From Bacteroides sp. (lineage in GTDB: Bacteria > Bacteroidota > Bacteroidia > Bacteroidales > Marinifilaceae): a stretch of 33,647 nucleotides of DNA. The notes beneath the pieces were generated by a model, which was not told the DNA's origin, did no database searches, and worked only from the letters and a program-made list of their open reading frames with translations. Numbering within the stretch: position 1 is the stretch's first letter; each line of letters starts with the position of its first letter. The stretch is from the NCBI GenBank assembly GCA_021771575.1, contig JAETOX010000021.1, positions 1 through 33,647 on the forward strand. Direction: 5' to 3'. A program made the position numbers and the translations under genes. Positions 8,217 through 17,293 of this stretch are shown here, in pieces.

Positions 8217-10146
8217 TCGTTCTCTTCAATTTTTCGTTGATACGGGCACGGACTTTGACCATGGTATTTTTCTTCTTGATCCATTCCATCACTTGTACAA
8301 AATCGCCGGAATTTTGTAGTTCGAGGATTTTATCGTCCGCTTCACGACACATCATCTCCAATCGGCGGATTTTATAGTTATCGATAATTTTAGGAAGCAA
8401 TTCGCCGAGCATCATTTCTTCGGTACGCATAGAAGTATCTTTCAGTGCCCAAAGCTTACTCAGCTCATAAGGTTCACTCAGGATATCGGCCACCGTAGTA
8501 CATACTTCGGGATCCGGATGTCCGGCAAAATACTTGGCAGGGATAAAGCCGGCAGACCGAAAATGCTCTCGGTACTCTTGCTGAATAATCCGGAAACGAG
8601 GATTCAGCAATTCCAATTCATCTTCGTCCAGTTCTTGAATGATGTATTCCCCTACACAGACGGAATAAGCCATTCCATTCCGGATTTCTTCATACAACTC
8701 CAAACCACCGAAAAGTAAAAGGTAACGCACTAAAACAGTTTCCTCGATATCACAGGGAGTAAGGCTATTGGTTTTGGCAGGCGTGAGCTTCACCTGAGGG
8801 GCTTGCGGCACAGTATGGCGGACCACAGGGGTAAAGTCTCCGTTTTTTTCCTTCCGGATACGGGCAATTTCGGTATACAGAACTTTTTCTTCTACCTTCA
8901 TCCGATTAGCCGTCTCCTGTACATACACCGAACGGGTGATATTGTCGGGAATCAAGGATATACTTTTGACGATATCGGTAATCAGCTTAGCACGCTCGAT
9001 CGGATCATTCCCGGCTTGTTCCAATAACAGTTTGGTCTTAAAATGGATAAAGTCCGTCTCGTGGGCAGTAATATACTCCAACACTTCGGTAGCTGTATGG
9101 GCTTGTGCGTAGGAATCGGGATCTTCTCCTTCGGGCAAGGATACGACTCTGACATTCAGCCCCTCTTCCAACACCAGATCGATTCCCCGAAGCGAAGCTT
9201 TGATTCCGGCAGCATCTCCATCATAAATAATGGTCACATTGGGTGTCAACCGACGGATGAGGCGAATTTGTTCGACGGTCAGCGAAGTACCGGAAGAGGC
9301 CACCGTATTCTCTATGCCTTTTTGATGAAAAGAAATGACATCGAGATACCCCTCTACCAGATAACAACGGTTATGCTGGACGATGCTCTTTTTAGCAAAA
9401 TAGATTCCGTATAAGGTCCGGCTTTTATGATAGATTTCGGATTCCGGCGAATTGAGATATTTGGCGCTTTTCTTATCATTGGTCATGATACGTCCACCGA
9501 AAGCAATGATCTTCCCCGCAAGGTCGCGGATCGGAAACATAACTCTCGAACGAAAACGGTCGAACAATCCACGTTCCGATTCAATGGTCAATCCGGTTTT
9601 TACCAGAAATTCTTTCTTATAGCCGTTATCCTGCGCCGATTGGGTAAAAGCATTCCACCCTTCCGGGCAATAACCCAAACCAAATTTTTCAATCGTCCGG
9701 TCATCCAGTCCTCGGCTGCGGAAATAGCCTAAACCGATCGATTTTCCTTCGTCGGTATGCCACAACTGACGGACAAAAAATTCTTCTGCATAATTGGTTA
9801 CGATCAGCATACTCTCCCGCTCTGATTTCTCCTGCTTTTCGTGTTCCGAGAGCTCTTTCTCCTCGATAATAATATTATACTTAGTAGCTAGCCAGCGTAA
9901 GGCTTCGACATACGACAACTGTTCATGTTCCATTATGAAATTCACCGCATTCCCTCCCTTTCCGCATCCGAAACATTTATAAATGCCTTTAGCCGGAGAA
10001 ACGGTAAACGAACCGGTTTTCTCATTATGAAAAGGACAACAGCCTACATAGTTCACTCCCCGTTTCTTCAGACTGACGAAATCGGAAATCACTTCATATA
10101 TATCTGCTGTATCGAAAATTTTCTGTATGGTTGCCTGATCAATCAT
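8212..10146 (-). CDS. dnaG: DNA primase
   Basis: Primase that makes RNA primers for replication. The 644-residue product has the full domain order: N-terminal CHC2 zinc-binding domain (Cys37, His40, Cys58, Cys61 in CCPFH...CFGC), the RNA polymerase core with the TOPRIM acidic residues (Glu265 in LVEGYLD and Asp309/Asp311 in YDGDAAG), and a C-terminal helical region that in the family binds the DnaB helicase. I start at ATG 10146 (MIDQATIQKIF), the normal DnaG N-terminus; an in-frame ATG at 10209 would add a hydrophobic, low-complexity 21-residue extension. A perfect TACCTTTG box on the minus strand lies only 4 bases upstream of this start, so the transcript may be nearly leaderless. It appears monocistronic. 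Confidence 0.97.
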   Translation of the reverse strand: MIDQATIQKIFDTADIYEVISDFVSLKKRGVNYVGCCPFHNEKTGSFTVSPAKGIYKCFGCGKGGNAVNFIMEHEQLSYVEALRWLATKYNIIIEEKELSEHEKQEKSERESMLIVTNYAEEFFVRQLWHTDEGKSIGLGYFRSRGLDDRTIEKFGLGYCPEGWNAFTQSAQDNGYKKEFLVKTGLTIESERGLFDRFRSRVMFPIRDLAGKIIAFGGRIMTNDKKSAKYLNSPESEIYHKSRTLYGIYFAKKSIVQHNRCYLVEGYLDVISFHQKGIENTVASSGTSLTVEQIRLIRRLTPNVTIIYDGDAAGIKASLRGIDLVLEEGLNVRVVSLPEGEDPDSYAQAHTATEVLEYITAHETDFIHFKTKLLLEQAGNDPIERAKLITDIVKSISLIPDNITRSVYVQETANRMKVEEKVLYTEIARIRKEKNGDFTPVVRHTVPQAPQVKLTPAKTNSLTPCDIEETVLVRYLLLFGGLELYEEIRNGMAYSVCVGEYIIQELDEDELELLNPRFRIIQQEYREHFRSAGFIPAKYFAGHPDPEVCTTVADILSEPYELSKLWALKDTSMRTEEMMLGELLPKIIDNYKIRRLEMMCREADDKILELQNSGDFVQVMEWIKKKNTMVKVRARINEKLKRTI

Positions 10147-10150
10147 AATG

Positions 10151-10158
10151 CAAAGGTA
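10151..10158 (-). promoter_or_regulatory. Bacteroidota -7 box of dnaG
   Basis: On the minus strand the bases read TACCTTTG, a perfect match to TAnnTTTG. The expected transcription start is within a few bases of the dnaG ATG. No clear -33 TTTG is visible at the right distance. Confidence 0.5.
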
Positions 10159-10284
10159 AAAAAGTATAAAGGAAAAAGTAAATCCTGAAAAGTTAAAAGT
10201 GAAAAGCAAAAATAGCTTTTGTGATAATGTTTAAATTTCACAGAATTTTAACACATACTCATCCGATCCGTGGCACAGTTTTTG

Positions 10285-10292
10285 TATTTTTG
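10285..10292 (+). promoter_or_regulatory. Bacteroidota -7 box of the tetR-led efflux operon
   Basis: TATTTTTG matches TAnnTTTG exactly and sits about 93 bases before the tetR start. The operator-like dyad begins 3 bases downstream, so it would cover the transcription start. Confidence 0.5.
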
Positions 10293-10295
10293 TTG

Positions 10296-10331
10296 CCATG
10301 GAAACGTTTTTCATACTTTTCGTTTCCTTGG
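10296..10331 (+). promoter_or_regulatory. Candidate TetR-family operator dyad
   Basis: Arms CCATGGAAACG (10296-10306) and CGTTTCCTTGG (10321-10331) are inverted copies matching at 10 of 11 positions around a 14-base T-rich spacer. The dyad overlaps the predicted transcription start of the tetR gene. TetR-family regulators commonly repress their own operon through such sites; that this one does so is inference. Confidence 0.5.
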
Positions 10332-10384
10332 GCTAAATAAAACAATGTGCAAGCTGTCTTGTCACAAGTGTAGTAAAAATAACT

Positions 10385-11005
10385 ATGACAGAAAACGAAA
10401 ATTATCGGACAAAAGAAGAATTACTGGAAAATATTTCGGAATTATTTCTGAAGTACGGCTTACGTAGTACTTCCATGGAAGACATTTGTACTCATCTTAA
10501 AATTTCGAAGAAAACACTATATCAATATTTCAGTAATAAGGATGATGTGGTAGAGCAAGTATTACTTCAACGCAGAAACAATCACCGGATTCAGAAAGAC
10601 CTGGAAGAATTGAAGCGTCTCAATTCAGTCGAAATCATGCTGACTATGCGAAATCACCTGATCGCCAGTCTGAACGGTCGTTTCCCTGCCAATCTTTTCG
10701 ATTTGAAAAAATACCACCCCGAAGTATATAAACGGGTAAACGAAAAAGATCAGGTTTTTATTTATAATTTACTAACGGAAGTTATTGAAAAAGGAATTAA
10801 GAACGGTTATTTCCGCGCAGATATCGACAAAGAAGTGCAGGTATATCTTTTCGTCAAACAGATCGCTTTCCTGGGAGAACCGGAAATGATCAGCGAAATC
10901 AAATATCCGGTAGGAACTATCATTTCCACTATTGTAGAAAATGTAATCCGGAGTTTTGCTACTCGTAAAGGGATGGAAGAACTAGAAAAATTACTTAATA
11001 AATAA
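10385..11005 (+). CDS. TetR/AcrR-family transcriptional regulator
   Basis: A 206-residue regulator. The N-terminal ~50 residues form the TetR helix-turn-helix: ELFLKYGLRSTSMEDICTHL, then KISKKTLYQYFSNKDDVVEQ. The remainder is the helical ligand-binding and dimer domain, which is poorly conserved and gives no hint of ligand. It is the first gene of the efflux operon, with the tolC-type gene starting 128 bases downstream on the same strand, so it most likely represses the pump and itself through the dyad at 10296-10331. The start at ATG 10385 gives a normal N-terminus for the family. Confidence 0.93.
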   Translation: MTENENYRTKEELLENISELFLKYGLRSTSMEDICTHLKISKKTLYQYFSNKDDVVEQVLLQRRNNHRIQKDLEELKRLNSVEIMLTMRNHLIASLNGRFPANLFDLKKYHPEVYKRVNEKDQVFIYNLLTEVIEKGIKNGYFRADIDKEVQVYLFVKQIAFLGEPEMISEIKYPVGTIISTIVENVIRSFATRKGMEELEKLLNK

Positions 11006-11133
11006 CAAAAACAACTAACAAGAGAAAAAGACAGGAAAACAAAAGATCAACATTCAGAATAGTGGCATGTTATTTGTAAAAATCTGAATCTATAACAGTG
11101 AAATAAATAAATAAAATTAATAATCAAAAGAGA

Positions 11134-12426
11134 ATGAAAAAAGGAGCTTTAATTACTATTGTTGCGATCCTCCTTCCGTGGTTGTTGCAAGCACAGTCGA
11201 CCACGCCTGATACTCCTCAACGTTTATCGCTGGAAGAAGCGGTGAATTTTGCAGTGGAGCATAATAAGGAACTACAGGCATCACAACTGGACATCGAGTT
11301 AAGGAACAAAATGGTGCTGGAATCTATTTCGCAGGGATTACCTCAGATCAATGCAGGCTTGGATTATGTTACCTATTTCGGGAAGAAAATGGATTTGATG
11401 GGAACTTCCATGGATATGGCTTCTTCCACTGTTACGGGTAGTGTTTCTCAATTGCTTTTCAGCGGACAATGGATTTTAGGAATCCAAACCAGTAAAATTG
11501 CAAAGCAGATTGCGGCACAACAAGTCGATATTACCGAATTGGATATCAAAGAAAATGTGTATAATTCCTATTATACCATTCTGGTGAGTGAACGACTGAT
11601 GAAGATTGTGGAAGAGAATCTGAAAAATATGACCGAGATTCAGAATCACACAGAAAATATGTATAAAGTAGGAACAGCCGAAGTGACGGATGTCGACCAA
11701 ATCAAGATCACTGTCAGCCAACTGAAAAACAGCTTATTAGCCATGGAGCGTACAGTAGACGTCAATTATAATTTATTGCGTCTGGCATTAGGCTTACAAG
11801 CAGGTACACCGATTACTTTAACTGATCCGCTCGAAAAATTTCTGGAAGAAGGCAGTTTTCTGAAACTGGCTGTACAATCGTTTGATGTGAATAAAAATTC
11901 ACAGTTTCAGTTGATGCAAACGCAGGAAGAGCTTCAGAAAAAAATGGTGGGTTTAAAGAAATGGGCTTATGCACCTACCCTGTCGGCCAATTATAATTTC
12001 AATCATAAATTGTTGGCTCCCGGTTTCAATATGAGTTTAAAGCACTCCGCCACTTTTACCCTGAATGTTCCTATTTTCTCAGGCTTACAACGGAAAGCTC
12101 AATTGGATCAGGAAAAGATCACCCTGGAGCAGACGGTTCTGAACAAAAGCTTACTGGAAGATCAGCTGAATTTACAGGAAGAACAGTACAAATTTGCACT
12201 AAAAAATGCTCTGGAAGATTATAGCCTTCAGAGGGAAAATATCGCAGTTGCCAAGAAAGTGCTGGAAAACTATCGGCACAAATATAATGCAGGTACGATA
12301 TCCAGTCTCGACTTGACACAGGCTAACAATAATTACCTGACTGCAGAAAACAATTATACTTCAGCTTGTCTGACTTTATTGCAAGCCCAGACACAATTGG
12401 AAAAATTGTATAATGAATTAAAATAA
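11134..12426 (+). CDS. TolC-family outer-membrane efflux channel protein
   Basis: Outer-membrane channel of the tripartite pump. The 430-residue protein begins with a signal peptide (MKKGALITIVAILLPWLLQA, cleavage probably near residue 21). It then has the two helical outer-membrane-efflux repeats of the family: LSLEEAVNFAVEHNKELQAS near residue 31, and in the second half long coiled-coil helices rich in Leu, Gln and Asn ending with LLQAQTQLEKLYNELK. The late YNAGTISSLDLTQANNNYL segment (around residue 385) is typical of the second repeat. It lies between tetR and the adaptor gene (45 bases to the next start), the common Bacteroidota order outer-membrane factor, adaptor, pump. Confidence 0.92.
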   Translation: MKKGALITIVAILLPWLLQAQSTTPDTPQRLSLEEAVNFAVEHNKELQASQLDIELRNKMVLESISQGLPQINAGLDYVTYFGKKMDLMGTSMDMASSTVTGSVSQLLFSGQWILGIQTSKIAKQIAAQQVDITELDIKENVYNSYYTILVSERLMKIVEENLKNMTEIQNHTENMYKVGTAEVTDVDQIKITVSQLKNSLLAMERTVDVNYNLLRLALGLQAGTPITLTDPLEKFLEEGSFLKLAVQSFDVNKNSQFQLMQTQEELQKKMVGLKKWAYAPTLSANYNFNHKLLAPGFNMSLKHSATFTLNVPIFSGLQRKAQLDQEKITLEQTVLNKSLLEDQLNLQEEQYKFALKNALEDYSLQRENIAVAKKVLENYRHKYNAGTISSLDLTQANNNYLTAENNYTSACLTLLQAQTQLEKLYNELK

Positions 12427-12471
12427 TTCATCAAACAAAATAACGAATAATCAAATAAATAAGATAAGACA

Positions 12472-13509
12472 ATGATCAGAAATGTTATTTTATCCACCCT
12501 TGCGATTGCCGTGCTTACCGGATGTTCCGGAAAAAAAGATGCAGACAAAGAGGCAAATGTCGTTGAAGCAATACCGGTAAAAGTGCAAAAACTAACCAAA
12601 GAAGATATTGCCCGTACCCTGGATTATACTGCCAATTTACAGGCCGACGAACAGGTTTATTATGCCCCGGCGTCCACAGGACGGATCGAAAAAATCAACG
12701 TAGAAGTTGGCGACCGGATTAAAAAAGGCCAGGTATTGGTCGAAATGGACCGTACCAATCTGCGCCAGGCCGAAGTACAACTGAAAAACCTGGAAACCGA
12801 ATATAACCGGGCCCAGATGCTGAACGAAACCCAAAGTATCAGCAAACAGGCTTACGACGCTGCTGTTACACAATATGAAGTAGCTAAATCGAATGTGGAT
12901 TTCTTAAAGGAGAATACGCAAATGTTAGCTCCTTTCAATGGTGTGGTTACCGGAAAATATTTTGAAAATGGCGAAGTTTACACCGGAGGAGCTTTCGGCG
13001 GTGCTTCCAAACCTTCGATCATTGCTATCGAAAAGATCAATCCGTTGAAAGCGTATGTCAATCTTTCTGAGCAATATTTCCTTTCGGTAAAAAAAGGAAC
13101 GAAAGTGTCCCTGAAAAGCAATCTGTTCCCCGATCGTGAATTCGAAGGAACGGTAAGTATCGTCTATCCGACGATCGACCCGGCTTCCCGGACTTTCACC
13201 GTGGAAGTGAAAATCCCGAACAATGACGAAGCTTTGCGCCCGGGTATGTACGGTACGATCAATTTCTTCATTGGTAATACAGAAACCATCGTAGCACCGG
13301 CTATCGCCGTCCTGAAGCTTCAGGGAGCTAACGACCGTTATGTGTTCCTGAACAAAGACGGAAAAGCAAAACGGATAGCTGTAAAACTCGGCAAACGCTT
13401 CGAAGACAAAGTGGAATTGATCAGCGACGAAATCCATGAAGGAGATGAGTTGATCGTTGTCGGTCAGGGAAGGGTTGTTGACGGTTCTCTGCTTAATATC
13501 ACAGAATAA
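12472..13509 (+). CDS. RND efflux periplasmic adaptor (membrane fusion protein), lipoprotein
   Basis: Periplasmic adaptor linking the RND pump to the TolC-type channel. The 345-residue protein has a lipoprotein signal with lipobox LTGC (Cys18). It is followed by the lipoyl/hairpin region (GRIEKINVEVGDRIKKGQ, near residue 69), a short coiled coil with AEVQLKNLETEYNRAQ, the second lipoyl half (MLAPFNGVVTGKYFENGEVY), a beta-barrel domain (NPLKAYVNLSEQYF) and the membrane-proximal domain with LRPGMYGTINF. Domain order and length are normal for HlyD/AcrA-type adaptors. It sits between the tolC-type gene and the pump gene, so it serves the pump at 13572. Confidence 0.94.
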   Translation: MIRNVILSTLAIAVLTGCSGKKDADKEANVVEAIPVKVQKLTKEDIARTLDYTANLQADEQVYYAPASTGRIEKINVEVGDRIKKGQVLVEMDRTNLRQAEVQLKNLETEYNRAQMLNETQSISKQAYDAAVTQYEVAKSNVDFLKENTQMLAPFNGVVTGKYFENGEVYTGGAFGGASKPSIIAIEKINPLKAYVNLSEQYFLSVKKGTKVSLKSNLFPDREFEGTVSIVYPTIDPASRTFTVEVKIPNNDEALRPGMYGTINFFIGNTETIVAPAIAVLKLQGANDRYVFLNKDGKAKRIAVKLGKRFEDKVELISDEIHEGDELIVVGQGRVVDGSLLNITE

Positions 13510-13571
13510 GAGTATACTTTCATCCTCAGAGGTGAAAAGTAAATTGAGAAAAAACAGTAAATTAAAGAAAT

Positions 13572-16500
13572 ATGAGTATATATAATACAGCGGTAAACAA
13601 ACCCATTTCTACCTTAATGGTTTTTGTGGCCATTCTGGTGTTGGGTATTGCCTCTTATATACAGTTGCCGGTGGACCAGTATCCCAAGATGGACCCACCT
13701 TATATCACTGTGATGGCAACTTATCCGGGTGCCAATGCCTCGGACATTGAAGAAAATGTAGCTAAAATTCTGGAGAACCAGTTAAACTCGGTGGACAACC
13801 TGAAAGAGCTGACCTCTACCTCTTACGATAACCTGGCTGTGGTTTCGCTGGAATTCGAATGGGAAGTAAACCTTGACGAAGCTTCTAACGACGTTCGTGA
13901 CGCAGTGGATAAGGCGATGCAGAGACTACCCGATGATATTGACCGGCCAACCATCATGCGTTTCAATACCTCCATGATGCCGATCCTGATTTATGCGATT
14001 ACGGCAGAGCAGTCTTATCCGGGTATGGATAAAATCCTGGACGATAAATTGATTACCCGATTGAATCGGGTGGATGGAGTTGCCTCCGTGACCATAGCCG
14101 GATCTCCCGAACGCGTCGTATACATTGATTTGAATCCCAATCAGTTGGATGCCTACAATCTGACATTGGAACAAATCGGAAATAAAATTCTTGCTGAAAA
14201 TAAAGATATCTCTTCCGGTAGTGTGAAGATGGGAGAAATGGACTATACATTGCGTGTAGAAGGGGAATTCGATGAAAGCGATCGGATCAAAGACATTGTT
14301 TTAGGCACTCAAAACGGAAAAACGATCTATTTACATGACGTGGCTTCCGTACGGGATACCATCAAAGATATTACCCTGGAACAATCCATCAACCGGGGCC
14401 GGGGAGGTGTATTACTGGTTTCGAAACAAACGGATGCCAATGCCGTAGCAGTAGCCAAGGAAGCTAAAAAACAACTGGAACTGGCTCAAAAGGATCTGCC
14501 TTCGGATATCAAATTCCAGATTATTTCCGACAACTCGGACTTTATCGTGAAGTCGATCAACAATCTACAGGAAACGTTGATGTACGCATTGATATTCGTG
14601 GTATTGGTGGTGTTCCTCTTCCTGGGACGCTGGCGGGCAACGTTTATCATCGCCCTGACTATTCCGATTTCTTTGATTGTGGCTTTCATCTATTTGTTCG
14701 CTACCGGAGAGTCGCTGAATGTCATCTCTCTGTCATCTCTGTCTATCGCTATCGGTATGGTGGTGGACGATGCGATCGTGGTATTGGAAAATGTCACCAA
14801 ACATATCGACCGGGGTAGCCGTCCGCGGGAAGCTGCGAAATACGGAACGAACGAAGTTTGGTTGTCTGTTATCGTAACTACGTTGGTAACGGTGGCTGTA
14901 TTTTTCCCTTTGACACTGGTAACGGGAATGACCGGGATTTTGTTCAAACAATTGGGCTGGATCGTTTGTATTACGGTATGTACCTCGACAATCACCGCTA
15001 TTTCGTTAACACCCATGCTTTGTTCCCAATTGATGAAAATACAGGAAAAAACGAATTCTGGTAAATTCAGTTTTTATCACTTTGTGTCTACACAATTGGA
15101 TCACCTGGACTCTGCTTACGAGAAACTGATTAATTGGGTACTTCATCACAAAAAGAGCGTTATTCTTCTCATGTTTACACTTTTTGGGATCTCTTGTTAC
15201 TTGTTCCGATATATCAAAACCGACTTTATGCCCCAGAACGACCAGAGTTCGATGACTGTGTATGCTAAAATGCAATCCGGGCAACGTGTGGAAGTCACCA
15301 AAGAAGTAGCCCTGAAGATCGACTCTGTCATCCGCGCCGAAATTCCGGAAATCACAATTATCAACCTGTCTTACGGTAGCGAGGAGGAAGCTTCTTTTGC
15401 TTCTATGATGAACAGTACCGGTAATAATATCTTGAATATGCGTTTGCGTACAGTAGATATTAAAGAGCGCGACCGCAGTATTTTCGTCATTGCCGACCAA
15501 GTCCGCGGTATTCTGAAACGTTTCCCGGATATTCTGCAATATACGGTAAGTACATCCAGCAGTGGTGGGTCTATGGGTAGCAACTCTGTAGATATCGAAA
15601 TCATGGGACACGATTTCAACGTAACAACCCGTTTGGCTCATCAGATCGCAGAGAAAGCCCGTCAGATTCCCGGTGCCGAAGACATCAAAATCAGTCGTGA
15701 TGAAGATAAATCCGAATTACAGGTTATTCTCGATCAAGATAAACTAGCCCGTCATGGCTTGACGACAACTGAAGTTGGAAACTATTTACGTAACCGTATT
15801 TACGGTTTCCGAAACAGCAAATTCAAAGAAAATGGAGAAGAGTACGATATTATCGTTCGCTTGGAGGAGAAATACCGTTCTTCTTTAACTGAAATCGAAA
15901 ATATTCTGATTACCGACGGGCATGGCGAAAAAGTCCGGCTGAAAGAATTGGGTGAAATCAAAGAATATTTCTCTCCACCAAACATCGAACGGAAAAGTAA
16001 ACAACGTATTCTGAAGGTATCTGTTACCCCGGCTGCCGGCGTCGCTCTGGGTGATATTGCCCAAGCTGCCCAACAGGTTATCAACGGCCTGGAAGACGTT
16101 CCTCAGGATGTCAGCCTGTATATCGGTGGTAATTATGAAGACCAGCAGGAATCGTTCAGTTCTCTGATCATGTTATTGCTGTTGTCTCTGATGTTGGTAT
16201 ACATTGTTATGGCTGCTCAGTTCGAATCTTTCAAGATGCCGTTCATTATCATGTTGGCCATACCGTTCGCCTTCACGGGAGTAGTTCTGGCATTGCTGAT
16301 TACGAATACAACCTTGAGTATCGTAGCTGCCTTGGGTGCCGTCATGCTGGTAGGTATCGTAACGAAGAACGGTATCGTGCTGATCGACTTTATCAACCTG
16401 ATGCGTGAACGGGGTATTCATCTGTATGACGCGATCACTCAGGCTTGTCGCTCACGTCTGCGGCCGGTATTGATGACTTCTTTGACAACGATCTTAGGTA

Positions 16501-16736
16501 TGGTACCTATGGCTATCAGCGCCGGCGAAGGTTCTGAAACCTGGCGTCCGATGGGTATCGCCGTTATCGGTGGTATGGTGTTCTCTACGATCATCACCAT
16601 GATCATCGTGCCTGCCGTATATGCTGCCATGGACAAGAGCGGTAGCCGGAACAAAAAGAAAGCACTGGCTAAACAGTTCAGATTTATGAGCGATTTCGAT
16701 CCCGAAAGAGATCTGCCCAAAAAGAAGAATGATTAA
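13572..16736 (+). CDS. RND (HAE1-type) efflux pump permease
   Basis: Proton-driven inner-membrane pump of 1054 residues, the standard length for AcrB relatives. Both halves are complete: TM1 (ISTLMVFVAILVLGIASYIQ), porter halves, TM2-6, and a repeat of the same layout with TM7-12. The proton-relay residues are intact: the Asp pair Asp399-Asp400 in VVDDAIVVLEN of TM4 and Lys932 in GIVTKNGIVLID of TM10. This contrasts with both RND proteins at the left end of the window. It starts 62 bases after the adaptor gene and ends in a basic tail. Substrate unknown; the TetR regulator suggests a small hydrophobic inducer. Confidence 0.96.
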   Translation: MSIYNTAVNKPISTLMVFVAILVLGIASYIQLPVDQYPKMDPPYITVMATYPGANASDIEENVAKILENQLNSVDNLKELTSTSYDNLAVVSLEFEWEVNLDEASNDVRDAVDKAMQRLPDDIDRPTIMRFNTSMMPILIYAITAEQSYPGMDKILDDKLITRLNRVDGVASVTIAGSPERVVYIDLNPNQLDAYNLTLEQIGNKILAENKDISSGSVKMGEMDYTLRVEGEFDESDRIKDIVLGTQNGKTIYLHDVASVRDTIKDITLEQSINRGRGGVLLVSKQTDANAVAVAKEAKKQLELAQKDLPSDIKFQIISDNSDFIVKSINNLQETLMYALIFVVLVVFLFLGRWRATFIIALTIPISLIVAFIYLFATGESLNVISLSSLSIAIGMVVDDAIVVLENVTKHIDRGSRPREAAKYGTNEVWLSVIVTTLVTVAVFFPLTLVTGMTGILFKQLGWIVCITVCTSTITAISLTPMLCSQLMKIQEKTNSGKFSFYHFVSTQLDHLDSAYEKLINWVLHHKKSVILLMFTLFGISCYLFRYIKTDFMPQNDQSSMTVYAKMQSGQRVEVTKEVALKIDSVIRAEIPEITIINLSYGSEEEASFASMMNSTGNNILNMRLRTVDIKERDRSIFVIADQVRGILKRFPDILQYTVSTSSSGGSMGSNSVDIEIMGHDFNVTTRLAHQIAEKARQIPGAEDIKISRDEDKSELQVILDQDKLARHGLTTTEVGNYLRNRIYGFRNSKFKENGEEYDIIVRLEEKYRSSLTEIENILITDGHGEKVRLKELGEIKEYFSPPNIERKSKQRILKVSVTPAAGVALGDIAQAAQQVINGLEDVPQDVSLYIGGNYEDQQESFSSLIMLLLLSLMLVYIVMAAQFESFKMPFIIMLAIPFAFTGVVLALLITNTTLSIVAALGAVMLVGIVTKNGIVLIDFINLMRERGIHLYDAITQACRSRLRPVLMTSLTTILGMVPMAISAGEGSETWRPMGIAVIGGMVFSTIITMIIVPAVYAAMDKSGSRNKKKALAKQFRFMSDFDPERDLPKKKND

Positions 16737-16745
16737 TGACAAACA

Positions 16746-16787
16746 ATGAACGATATACGATTCCATATTTTATCGTATATCGTTCAT
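16746..16787 (+). repeat. Perfect 16-bp inverted repeat between pump and PG0541-type gene
   Basis: Arms 16746-16761 and 16772-16787 are perfect inverted copies around a 10-base spacer TCCATATTTT. The stem begins 10 bases after the pump stop and ends 17 bases before the next start. It lacks a clean T-run, so an RNA-processing or stability hairpin, or an attenuator lowering expression of the last gene, fits better than a full terminator. Confidence 0.75.
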
Positions 16788-16804
16788 GTATAAATAAAAT
16801 AAAA

Positions 16805-17101
16805 ATGAAGAAAGCAGTATTTATTACATACAATCAGGCGTTGACGGAGCGGGTTGCTTACATCCTGGATCAATTACAGATCACGGGGTTCACTCAATGG
16901 CCTTTGGTCAACGGCGCCGGCACCAATGGTGGAGAACCCCGTATGGGAAGTCATACCTGGCCGGAAATGAACTCCGCTATGCTGACCATTGTCGATGAGG
17001 AAATGGTTCCCCTGCTCCTCAAATATGTAAAAAAATTGGATGAAGTGAACAAAGAAAACGGTATCCGTGCTTTTGTCTGGGATATCACGGACATGTATTG
17101 A
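16805..17101 (+). CDS. Small PII-like, PG0541-type transporter-associated protein
   Basis: A 98-residue soluble protein starting MKKAVFITYNQALTERV, with conserved blocks GFTQWPLVNGAGTNGGEPRM and GSHTWPEMNSAM, and a KENGIRAFVWDI tail. The pattern fits the PG0541 family, a small protein found with RND pumps in Bacteroidota, which looks like a one-domain PII-type alpha/beta fold. Start at ATG 16805; an upstream in-frame ATG at 16736 would translate the 16-bp inverted repeat and is unlikely. It is the last gene of the tetR-tolC-adaptor-RND operon, closed by the terminator at 17121. A sensing or pump-regulating role is inference from fold and context. Confidence 0.8.
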   Translation: MKKAVFITYNQALTERVAYILDQLQITGFTQWPLVNGAGTNGGEPRMGSHTWPEMNSAMLTIVDEEMVPLLLKYVKKLDEVNKENGIRAFVWDITDMY

Positions 17102-17120
17102 TTTCTCCGAAGAATAATCC

Positions 17121-17162
17121 ACGGCATCGATCATTTAACTGAATATCGATGCCGTATTTTTA
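17121..17162 (+). terminator. Rho-independent terminator of the efflux operon
   Basis: Perfect 11-bp stem ACGGCATCGAT / ATCGATGCCGT (17121-17131 and 17145-17155), 13-base loop, followed by ATTTTTA. It lies 20 bases after the PG0541-type stop codon. Confidence 0.85.
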
Positions 17163-17190
17163 TGCTTATGCGAATCAGCCAACCCGTTAT

Positions 17191-17236
17191 TCTAAAAAAT
17201 GCCCCCTAAAGTTTTTGTCTAACTTTCAGGGGGCAC
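17191..17236 (-). terminator. Rho-independent terminator of the YitT-type gene
   Basis: On the minus strand a GC-rich stem GTGCCCCCT...AGGGGGCA, extended by a second helix with one bulged base (14 bp in all, arms 17200-17213 and 17221-17235), is followed by TTTTTTAG. It lies about 58 bases after the YitT-type stop. Confidence 0.8.
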
Positions 17237-17293
17237 TTCTATATTATCGGGACAGCCTTCGTTATCTATCTCCAATAATTTAGTCCAATAAGT

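Noticed and set aside
10147..10209. Upstream in-frame start for dnaG
   Set aside because: It would add 21 hydrophobic, low-complexity residues and overlaps the perfect -7 box; the standard DnaG N-terminus starts at 10146.
13926..16766. Several long open frames on the minus strand opposite the RND pump
   Set aside because: They mirror the codon pattern of the real gene and have no recognisable protein features.
16746..16787. Invertible promoter (phase-variable switch)
   Set aside because: The spacer between the arms is only 10 bases, too short for an invertible segment, and no site-specific recombinase is nearby.
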